From positions 5,236,832 to 5,300,831 of the forward strand of contig CM119271.1 in NCBI GenBank assembly GCA_051294375.1: a stretch of 64,000 nt of DNA, given 5' to 3'. Both the position numbers and the translations under genes were made by a program. Every line of letters begins with the position of its first letter. Within the stretch, counting starts at the first letter, position 1. Positions 55,699-64,000 of the stretch are shown piece after piece. The notes under the pieces were generated by a model. That model was not told where the DNA came from. It saw only the letters and a list, made by a program, of their open reading frames with translations, and did not search any database. The stretch comes from Paraspadella gotoi. Lineage: Eukaryota; Chaetognatha.

Positions 55699-57639
55699 AT
55701 TCAAACACAACGAAACGAAAGGAAATTCGCGAGATCAAATATTATATTATCTATTTTATCCTACTGTCAGTGCTACTAGTTGTTTAATAACGACTGAATA
55801 CAAACATACTGTGGTGAACAACGAATCGTAAAGATTCCTCACTTCAGAATGGACTAAACACATTTCGCAAAACAAAAAACAAAAAAGCAAAACAATTATG
55901 TGTTTCGTTTGTTTCAGCCTCGAGCCATTTCTCTTTCTCACATTGTCTTTCTTTCTCTGTCTCTGTCACTCTCTCTCTCTCTCTCTCTCACTCGCCCCTG
56001 TTGCTTAATGGGTGGAAGAAAGTGAATTCGGCGGAAAAAGTCTGCGGTTCGAATCCCGGGGGATGAAAAAATACAGGGTGATCGTCTGATATCTGCAGAA
56101 TTCGTGAAAAAGCGTTTATCGGGAAAAGTTAAAAAAATACAAGTCTTTGTCGTACAGTTTCTTTTTCATTAAAGTAACCAGAAATGAGTCAAAAGAACAC
56201 CACCTGCCGGCGCTAATTGAGCGTGAACACCCGGTAACGCGATGACTAATCCCCCGAGAACGCCGCGTAAACGCGGTTCGAGTCCCCGGAGAATCGAGGA
56301 CGAGGCGAACGGCGGGAAAAAGAAAAAAAAGGCGCCCCGGGGCCGATGGTCGGGATGCGTGAGCGGCGGTTTTGAGGTTTCGAGCAATTAGTCGTCGTCG
56401 CAACTTTGAAAACCATTGTCTAATGTCTAATGTCANNNNNNNNNNNNNNNNNNNNNNNNNNNNNNNNNNNNNNNNNNNNNNNNNNNNNNNNNNNNNNNNN
56501 NNNNNNNNNNNNNNNNNNNNNNNNNNNNNNNNNNNNNNNNNNNNNNNNNNNNNNNNNNNNNNNNNNNNNNNNNNNNNNNNNNNNNNNNNNNNNNNNNNNN
56601 NNNNNNNNNNNNNNNNNNNNNNNNNNNNNNNNNNNNNNNNNNNNNNNNNNNNNNNNNNNNNNNNNNNNNNNNNNNNNNNNNNNNNNNNNNNNNNNNNNNN
56701 NNNNNNNNNNNNNNNNNNNNNNNNNNNNNNNNNNNNNNNNNNNNNNNNNNNNNNNNNNNNNNNNNNNNNNNNNNNNNNNNNNNNNNNNNNNNNNNNNNNN
56801 NNNNNNNATATTCTTACAATATTCACCAAATTGCATGTCCGGCATTTCGTCGTTGTCGTCTTCGGATCTCTGTCGCGTGCAGAGAAAGGAACCATTTTAA
56901 AGAGGTTCTAGTGAAAGAAGGATAAATTCGCTCAGCCCCTTCANNNNNNNNNNNNNNNNNNNNNNNNNNNNNNNNNNNNNNNNNNNNNNNNNNNNNNNNN
57001 NNNNNNNNNNNNNNNNNNNNNNNNNNNNNNNNNNNNNNNNNNNNNNNNNNNNNNNNNNNNNNNNNNNNNNNNNNNNNNNNNNNNNNNNNNNNNNNNNNNN
57101 NNNNNNNNNNNNNNNNNNNNNNNNNNNNNNNNNNNNNNNNNNNNNNNNNNNNNNNNNNNNNNNNNNNNNNNNNNNNNNNNNNNNNNNNCGACGACGATTT
57201 CCTTCATCCAACGTCACGCTTGAGGAAGGATGTCTGTTTCCCTTCGTCTCGCTCCCCCCACTCACTCCCTCTCCATCTCTTCCCGAGATATGAATGGCAC
57301 CAGATGTCAACCTAAACCCGGAGAGCAACGCNNNNNNNNNNNNNNNNNNNNNNNNNNNNNNNNNNNNNNNNNNNNNNNNNNNNNNNNNNNNNNNNNNNNN
57401 NNNNNNNNNNNNNNNNNNNNNNNNNNNNNNNNNNNNNNNNNNNNNNNNNNNNNNNNNNNNNNNNNNNNNNNNNNNNNNNNNNNNNNNNNNNNNNNNNNNN
57501 NNNNNNNNNNNNNNNNNNNGTCTCTGTCTCAATCTGGGTGCGGGGTTGGGTGAGGAGTGGAGCTCCTTACAATTCGGTTCCCTGTGTGCGATTTATAAAT
57601 TGACGGGCAAGGACATAAATCGTAGATCGTAAAATGTTT

Positions 57640-58440
57640 CGTGTCACTGGTCTAAAGACTATATGGGAAATATTGTATATAGACTATAACAGGAAATTTT
57701 TATATAAAATCCAAATCAAAAAAATAAATCTAAAAAGTAAAGGACTTGAGTAGAACAAATATAATTTATTTTGAATATTAATAACAAAAGGGATACTATA
57801 TTAATCAAAAAGTCAGTAAGCGTATAAAACAACTGGAAAACGATAAAAAAGTAAAAACAAAACTGGTAACAAAAATACATCAAAGACAATTTTTTTTTAT
57901 AATATCAAAAACAATATTAGCAAAATCGATAACGAAATCAATAACAACCCTAATTAATTAAAACAAAAAACAAATGACATGAACGTAAAAATAGAAACAT
58001 TAATAAAATGTTAAGAACTATTTCATTAAAACTATGAAAATAAACGTCAAAAGACGTCAAAGTCAAGGGCAAAGATAAAAGACTCCAAATGTCAAGCGAA
58101 AACAGAATTATTTCTGATACATAATCAAAATTCTTTTAGGTTGAATTGATTTATATTAAAGCTCAAGTGGACAAAATTATTTAAAAAAAACTTCTTTCGA
58201 AAATTCCCTCAACTAGGCATTGCTCTTATTCTTTCACTGCAATATGCAAATTAGATTAAAAGCCTAGATTGAGCGTTTCGTAGTCGGATCTAATCCCGCC
58301 GCCGTCTTTTTCTTCCCTATTTTCTGCAGCCGTTTAGCCGATGAACGGTGTCGCTGCCAACAACTTTTTTTTTGCGTCACCTCAGGTTTGGCGTCTGCCT
58401 TCGTTCGCGGACAAAAGAGCAATCGAAGCGATCAGCGGAT
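57640..58440. other. AT-rich spacer with no feature
   Basis: A/T-rich sequence with frequent A runs and no exon or repeat. Near 58260-58440 the composition becomes more balanced just before gap 58445-58606, but no gene is recognised. Confidence 0.4.
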
Positions 58441-58763
58441 GAGCNNNNNNNNNNNNNNNNNNNNNNNNNNNNNNNNNNNNNNNNNNNNNNNNNNNNNNNN
58501 NNNNNNNNNNNNNNNNNNNNNNNNNNNNNNNNNNNNNNNNNNNNNNNNNNNNNNNNNNNNNNNNNNNNNNNNNNNNNNNNNNNNNNNNNNNNNNNNNNNN
58601 NNNNNNTTTTTTTTATGTTCAATATTTCCTCTCTCTCTCGCTCTCTCTCTCTCCTCTCCCTTCCTCTTCGTCATCTCTTTTTCTTTTATCAATTTTTCTT
58701 TCTCCATGTTTGTTCTACTTTCCTCTGCTGTTCCTTTCCCAACATTCGTTCCCTTTTGTCCAT

Positions 58764-58849
<86 letters not shown>

Positions 58850-58866
58850 ATTCTATCTATCTATCT
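58764..58866. repeat. (TATC)n tetranucleotide microsatellite
   Basis: About 21 uninterrupted CTAT units, one ATTC interruption, then four more units. Confidence 0.97.
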
Positions 58867-59309
58867 TCCACGCTCTCACCCACTTCTCTCTTATCAAAAA
58901 CCGCGTCGCCGCAATAATTAATTATCTATTTATCCTTAAACTTGTGCGTCTAATACTCTTCCATTTCTCTCCTTTCCTCCTTCTCTCCTTTCCTCTCTTT
59001 CCTTTCCTCCCTTTTCTCCTCGTTTTCTCCTTTCCAGATTTTTCTCTTTGTTTACTTAAAGGCCGAGATTATTCACTCGATGAACGACGAAAGCAGATTT
59101 TTTTTTTCGCTCCACCGGGTACAGCGTGGTCAAAATAAACCTCGGTATATGTTATAGAAGCGAGTATCGGGTCGTACGAAAAAAAAAATACTTAAAAAAA
59201 AGATGGGAAATGACGGATTTTTAAGCACGTATGGTACATATCTAATAGAATTAAGGTTTCTATCGCGAACCATTAACCGGGATAAAAAAAAAGTGCGATG
59301 TCGTAATTG

Positions 59310-59345
59310 AGTTGTCGTCGTTGTCGTCGTCGTTGTCGTCGTTGG
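59310..59345. repeat. (GTC)n/(GTT) trinucleotide tract
   Basis: Short run of GTCGTCGTTGTCGTC words; it generates a spurious poly-Thr frame on the minus strand. Confidence 0.85.
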
Positions 59346-59635
59346 CCAATCACGCCTCGGGTCACGTGATGTCATCGACTTCTCGATGGTTGAGAATAAA
59401 ACATCGCAAAAGCGAAGCCAAGCTGATTGCAACCATCCGACTATCCCATTTGCATATGAATAACTTTGTATCCTTTAAATCCTTTTAAATGCAAAATACG
59501 CCGAGTTTAATGCGCGGGAATTTAATGATTCGCGAGACGCATACCTGATTTTCTTCGTCGTGAGTTAAATGTTTGGTATTTTTTTTTTACTTTTTTGAAT
59601 TAAACAAATTTGGTATCAAACATATTAAACACAGA

Positions 59636-59639
<4 letters not shown>

Positions 59640-59688
<49 letters not shown>
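59640..59688. repeat. (CT)n microsatellite next to the Ig-like exon
   Basis: An almost pure CT run starting only about nine bases from the donor at 59697, so on the coding strand it is a GA run inside the intron. Confidence 0.9.
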
Positions 59689-59689
<1 letters not shown>

Positions 59690-59696
59690 AACAAAC

Positions 59697-59867
59697 CTGA
59701 AAAGTCGGCGTGAGCTTCAAGGAGTTGATCCAGTGATGCCCGGTGTGCATCGTCCGCCCCTCGTACTGATCCCTTCCGAGGGACCACAATAGTTTGGGTT
59801 GCATCTCGAGTTCGCCCATGATCTTCGCTTTGCAGACAAAGGATGAAACTCGACCCTCGTGGAGAAC
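59697..59867 (-). CDS. Ig-like domain exon, probably of the transmembrane-protein gene
   Basis: The acceptor is ATGACCACAG/GTTCTC and the donor TTTTCAG/GTTTGT; exactly 57 codons, phase 0 at both ends. The peptide begins VLHEGRVSSFVCKAKI, matching the Ig pattern V-x-EG-x-x-x-x-F-x-C-x-A. It continues with LLWSLGRDQYEG (C-strand tryptophan) and HWINSLKLTPTFQ (D/E strands). The second cysteine would lie in the next exon. Ig-domain exons of cell-surface proteins often split this way. It has the same strand and style as the 49.8-37.0 kb exons, so it is likely an upstream exon of that gene; intervening exons were not found and gaps 54370-58606 may hide some. The intron beyond starts with a (GA)n run. 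Confidence 0.7.
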
Positions 59868-59879
59868 CTGTGGTCATTG

Positions 59880-60900
59880 TGGATAAGAGAGGATGGGTGA
59901 TAAGAATAGTCCCTCCTTTTCTCTCTAAAGTCTCGTTCGGGTCATTTTAAAATGACCACTATTTAAAGTGACCATTGTGATTATTTTGACTTTCGTGAGA
60001 GCTCGCGATACGTTTTTAATTTCTCTTCAGAGCTCAAACGTTGTACCAGTTTCGAAAACTCGTTTTTACGGGTTTCCGGTAGGATTTTGACTAATAAAGT
60101 TTCACAATAAAATAAGAAACGTCTTTTCTATTCGTGCCCATGTTAAAGCAGTCGGAACGGGCAACGTTCGAATGTTTGCCTTCGCGAGCGTGAGACCAAA
60201 ATATCTCTCAATGGGATTTAATTTAATTTTAAATTTAGCTATTAGGACTTTTTGAGATGAGTGAAGTTTTTTTTTCATAACGAAATTTTAATGAAAAAAA
60301 TCCCAGACATGTTTCGATCTTAATTTCAGAAAACGTTTCTCATCTCAAATTGTGAAACCGACGAAAAAGAAAGGAAAAATATACTAATATTATTAAGACT
60401 AAAACAAGAAAAGACAATGCAGCTTTTTTTAAAAAAAAAAGTCTATCACAGTCTGATTTATTAACTCTGAGAGAACCTGTCTTCGTCATCAAGGAAATGG
60501 AAGAGTATTATTTAACGGTGTCAGGCTTCTCAACCGTTTTATATATTTCAAATCCAGTCATATATATCAAGTCAAGTCATATATTTCAAGTCTTCAAGCA
60601 TAAGCATCCTCTAAAAAAATGCTAAAAAGGAAACGATATATCATTCATCTTTTTTCGTCTTTTGTCCAGGTATTTCCTCTCGCCACGCCCATTTTTTCCC
60701 TTCTCTCCATTTCTTCCACGCCCAGTTTTTTTCTCGATTCTAAAAAAAAAACAACCCAGAATCTAAAAATAGATTCGCGCTAAAAAGTTCTCGCGAAACG
60801 TTTCGTGTTTTTTAAACACGTGTTTTGTCGAGACGCAATGTTTTTTTGTTCCGCTGAAAAATATGTCGCCTACGGAAAAAAAAAACGGAAGGCCGCCAGA
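59880..60900. other. Spacer or intron, no gene seen
   Basis: Mixed sequence with A/T runs and AAGTCATATATTTCAAGTC-type short direct repeats (about 60556-60596). No exon is supported on either strand. Confidence 0.4.
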
Positions 60901-60907
60901 GGCGTTT

Positions 60908-61015
60908 TTCTTTTTTTTTCTTTTTTTCTTTTTTTTCTTTTTTTCTTGTCTTTTCTTTTCTTTTCTTTTCTTTTCTTTTCTTTTCTTTTCTTTTCTTTTC
61001 TTTTTTTCTTTTCTT
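60908..61015. repeat. (TTTTC)n pentanucleotide repeat
   Basis: An imperfect T-rich start is followed by about ten regular CTTTT units (60952-61002). Both strands open lysine- or phenylalanine-rich frames without meaning. Confidence 0.92.
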
Positions 61016-61336
61016 TCCCTGCTGGTGAAAAGTGAAACAAAAATTCAAATGCGAGACTCGACAGATTTTCAACTTTGCTGCTAAATTAAATTTGTACAAA
61101 AATGACTTTTTTTCTCCTTCCTTTTTCGCCTTGAGGGTTTGGTTTCTTCGCGCATTGGGGGGGATGAGAGGGGAGGGAAAAGAGAGAGGGGGAGAAGAAG
61201 AGGGAGGAAGTGAAAGAGGAAGGGGGGAGGATCTCTCTGTTTCTCCAAGAGAAAAAAACTAATGAAAGTCAATTCAATGGAGAATAAAAAACGAAACCAA
61301 CGCCTTTAGTTCGCCAAATTTTCATGATGAAACGAG

Positions 61337-61456
61337 AGAGAGATTGAGAGAGAGACGTGGAAATAGAAGAGAGAGAGAGAAAGAGAGAGAGAGGAGAGAG
61401 AGAGAGACGAAGAGAAGACAGAGAGAGAGAGAGACCAAGAGAGAGGAGAAAGACGG
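61337..61456. repeat. GA-rich tract
   Basis: Imperfect GA repeats with GAAGAC and CCAAGA interruptions. Confidence 0.85.
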
Positions 61457-61915
61457 AATCGAAAGAAACAAATGATGACAAAGCAGTGAAACTTAACCAT
61501 TTTTTATTCGCGCGGCACGTTCTGCCTGTATTACGAGCGGAGGCGGGGCGGGCTGGTGAATAAAATTTCTATGGAAAAAAATGCAAAATAAAAAGATTGA
61601 ATAAAAAAAAAAAACGGGGAATTTTGATGAAAGTTTCCTCGGTTTGTAAGTAGCGGGTCGTTGTGTTGTTATCGTCGTAATATTCAACAGTCGTCGTTTT
61701 ACTAAACGTGTTTTTTTTTAGATTGCTAATAATTAATAAGAGCTGAAGGAGCTGAAAACAAAAAACAAAACGAAAAAGATGGACAGACTGACTAGGTTAT
61801 TTCTATTATTAAAAACTAAAATGATGATATTGACATCTAGTCGAGAGGAAATTCTTTGTTATTTATTTTGTTACGTTTGAGTCCGATATATCAGAGACAA
61901 TTAGTCGTTGCAGAT

Positions 61916-61917
<2 letters not shown>

Positions 61918-61956
<39 letters not shown>
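61918..61956. repeat. (GA)n microsatellite
   Basis: Uninterrupted GA run of about 39 bases. Confidence 0.93.
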
Positions 61957-61958
<2 letters not shown>

Positions 61959-61959
61959 G

Positions 61960-63180
61960 AGAAGCGAGAGAGAAGAGACACTACAGAATGGTCTTTGCTC
62001 GCGAGGAATTTAATAACGACAATAGGAGAACAGGCGAATCCCGTTCTGTCGCGACAACGCGACTCACAACACAACAACGACAACGACAACAATAACAACC
62101 AAAACGAGCACATGATAACTCGACCAAATCGCGCTTTTTTTTTCCGCCTCCGCCCGACGCGTCGTTCTCGTTCTCTTTCCGCCCTCCTCAGCGCTTCATT
62201 CTTACGAGGCCCGGCCCGCGAGCGTTGAAATTGAAAAACTAAATGAATCTGTAGATTAAGATAAAAGCTGGAGTGGTGTCATCCGCGTAGGCGGTCGTAC
62301 CGGGGGGGTTAAGGGTCCGGAGAATTGTTTAGCATCGATGGTATTGTTTATATACATAGCCCGTTGGGCTCGTACAGGTAAGACGGACAGAAAGATAAGC
62401 TTAATAAGGCCTCTTTAAGACGAAGGAGGAAGGCATCACCTATCCAGAATGAAGTCACGTAGCGAAGTGAAATTGAAAAACAAATTTTGCGCGGGAGAGA
62501 GAACGAGAGACGTAATGTCTATTTAAGGCGAAACGAATGTTTCTTTCTGCGAGTAGCGGCCTCTTTGTTTTCTATTCGGAGGATTCTTAAATATTCCAGA
62601 ATGTATATATAAATAGGGACGACTAAAGAAAAATAAAAAAAAAGTTAATTACGTTGATTAATAAAATTATGTACTTCGGATGACACAGCAAAATATATTT
62701 GAAATACATTGAGGTAATTTAAGTGGATAAGAAAAAACATTTTGAGACTAATCAATCGAACCAATTAAAATAATTCGGGAAAAAATTGTAAAAATATTGT
62801 AAACAAAAAAGTATAAGTTTAATTCATGAAAAAATATTTTTCAAAAATTAACCAAACATTTCTTTCTTCGAATTTTTGTACCTAAGCCAAAAAGTCAGCA
62901 GAAACGTCTAATATTTCGACATCCAACCGATACAACTAACGATTCACGATTCACAACTCACGATTCACGATTCACAACTCACAAAAGGCGACGCCCCTCC
63001 GCCTCCCCCCTTCCCAAAGAAAAAGGAAACTCGATCCCTCGAGTCAAATTTTCTCCCCCAAAAAAACTCAACATTTTTTTTCTTTTTCTTTTTCTCGAAG
63101 TCTGCGCATCAATTTTCCTCTCCCCCCCCTTTCACCCCCATCCCGTTTTCAATCCCCAAAAATCATATTTCGTTGCGTTG
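61960..63180. other. Spacer with no supported gene
   Basis: It contains an ACAACGACAACAATAACAA stretch (62067-62100), a GC-rich part (62150-62230; 62275-62330) and a tandem of CACGATTCACAACT-type words at 62940-62985. No exon, tRNA or known ncRNA was recognised. Confidence 0.4.
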
Positions 63181-63198
63181 CTCATTTTGTTAAACATA

Positions 63199-63200
63199 TA

Positions 63201-63243
<43 letters not shown>

Positions 63244-63267
63244 AGAGGAGAGGAGAGAAGAGAGAGA

Positions 63268-63316
<49 letters not shown>
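63199..63316. repeat. Imperfect (GA)n tract
   Basis: GA repeats with occasional GG and AA slips over about 118 bases. Confidence 0.92.
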
Positions 63317-63319
<3 letters not shown>

Positions 63320-63640
63320 AGGGAGAAACGAGAATGGCGCGATACAGCGGGTTTTTTTGGGAGGGCGAACACCAGGTGGCTCTGGTTGTAAAATGTGACA
63401 AAAGAGCAATCGGTTTTTCCAATGCAGTCTTCGTTCTCCGTCGTCGTTATAGGAGGGCGATGGAAAAAATGAAGGATCAGAGACAAAACCATTTTTCAGA
63501 GAGAAAAGGAAAGGAGAGGAAGGGAGAAAAGAAGGGATAGGAGAAGAGAGGAAAGGAGGAAAGAAGGGAGAGGAGAGGAGAGGAGAGGAGAAAGGAGAAG
63601 AGAAGGAGAGGAGGTTAGAATAAAATAGGAAGGGAGAGAA

Positions 63641-63779
63641 TACAAAGGAAAGATAGAGGAGAGAAGAGAATAGAAAGGAAAGATAGAGGAGAGGAGAGAA
63701 TAGAAAGGAAAGATAGAGGAGAGGAGAGAATAGAAAGGAAAGATAGAGGAGAGGAGAGAATAGAAAGGAAAGAGAGGAG
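63641..63779 (+). repeat. 30-bp tandem repeat
   Basis: Four to five purine-rich units of GGAAAGATAGAGGAGAGGAG followed by AGAATAGAAA, period exactly 30. Because 30 is a multiple of three, the minus strand opens a repetitive frame with a ten-residue period (SPLSFLSILS); it is composition, not a gene. Confidence 0.92.
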
Positions 63780-64000
63780 ATGATCAAAAGTGATAAAAAG
63801 AAAAAAAAACCCTACTAACATAACATGACGTAACATAACACTACATCATTATGAGATGTAAAGGGTTGAATAATTAAAATACGGTAAAAGAAAGAAAGAA
63901 GATGATGATGATGATGCATAGGGAAGAAAAAAAAAGAACACGAGAGAAAAATAAAGGAAAAACATGAAATATGAAGTGGAAAGGAAAGATAAAACAGAAG

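Larger units (their letters stand above)
3902..58606. other. Assembly gaps (21 runs of N)
   Basis: Gaps: 3902-4118, 4723-4820, 9215-9656, 12495-12519, 12614-12775, 14143-14250, 14844-15029, 15284-15336, 15729-15898, 16284-16466, 17082-17238, 32829-32853, 36528-36552, 44030-44054, 44588-44802, 50013-50037, 54370-54394, 56436-56807, 56944-57188, 57332-57519 and 58445-58606. Six are exactly 25 bases, a placeholder length, whereas the others look size-estimated. Exons may be hidden, particularly between 54 and 59 kb. Confidence 0.97.

Noticed and set aside
56010-56300. Two tRNA B-box-like sites (GGTTCGAATCC near 56056 and GGTTCGAGTCC near 56276)
   Set aside because: The flanking T-stems have mismatches and no acceptor stem, anticodon arm or A box can be folded, so neither is called a tRNA; they may be tRNA-derived repeat traces.
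61269-61500. Ser/Leu-rich minus-strand frames
   Set aside because: Reverse complement of a GA-rich tract with no supporting exon structure.
63182-63787. 200-residue Ser/Leu/Phe-rich minus-strand frame
   Set aside because: Created by a (GA)n tract and a 30-bp tandem repeat whose period is a multiple of three.

Overview
This is a eukaryotic, almost certainly invertebrate-animal, draft-assembly window. GT-AG introns, long AT-rich spacers, TIR elements, (CT)n, (CGT)n and (TATC)n microsatellites, and 21 runs of N show this. No bacterial operon, rRNA or CRISPR array is present. An arthropod is a reasonable guess from the double-cysteine-domain secreted protein and the repeat style, but nothing here fixes the species.

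Two genes can be supported, both on the minus strand. (1) A compact two-exon gene (6874-7516) encodes a secreted protein of about 194 residues with a signal peptide and two knottin-like seven-cysteine domains, each preceded by a related spacer; a TATA box lies upstream. (2) The 3' part of a large gene can be assembled from exons at 49762-49624, 49035-48811, 47986-47890, 47738-47631, 47374-47116, 44282-44071 and 37164-37039. Splice phases agree at every junction. They encode an N-glycosylatable ectodomain, one transmembrane helix and a cytoplasmic tail. An Ig-like exon at 59867-59697, same strand, probably belongs to the same gene. I do not recognise the orthologue.

Layout: 1-7.7 kb holds TIR elements and the secreted-protein gene. 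7.8-17.0 kb (copy A) is repeat-rich non-coding sequence. 17.3-27.1 kb (copy B) repeats A in direct orientation, and 27.4-32.3 kb (copy C) repeats about 10.5 to 5.3 kb in inverted orientation, including a frame-broken copy of the secreted-protein gene. 32.6-37 kb is mostly microsatellite and AT-rich spacer with one coding-like terminal exon (34722-34901, plus strand). 37-50 kb is the transmembrane gene, whose last intron contains an inverted, indel-ridden copy (37.7-40.1 kb) of the 44.1-46.4 kb region, including one exon. 50-64 kb is intronic or intergenic: a 160-bp tandem array, a perfect 47-bp hairpin, the Ig-like exon and microsatellites.

The B, C and 37.7-40.1 kb copies differ from their partners mainly by single-base indels, contain sequence for gaps in their partners, and join near (GA)n/(CT)n tracts and N gaps. 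I read most of this architecture as uncorrected long-read gap filling or haplotype duplication, not as a new biological system. The elements inside the copies (GTCGGATCTGC-ended MITEs, a CAGTAAGGCGTA-ended TA-flanked MITE, a 22-bp minisatellite and a 177-bp array with differing copy number) look real.
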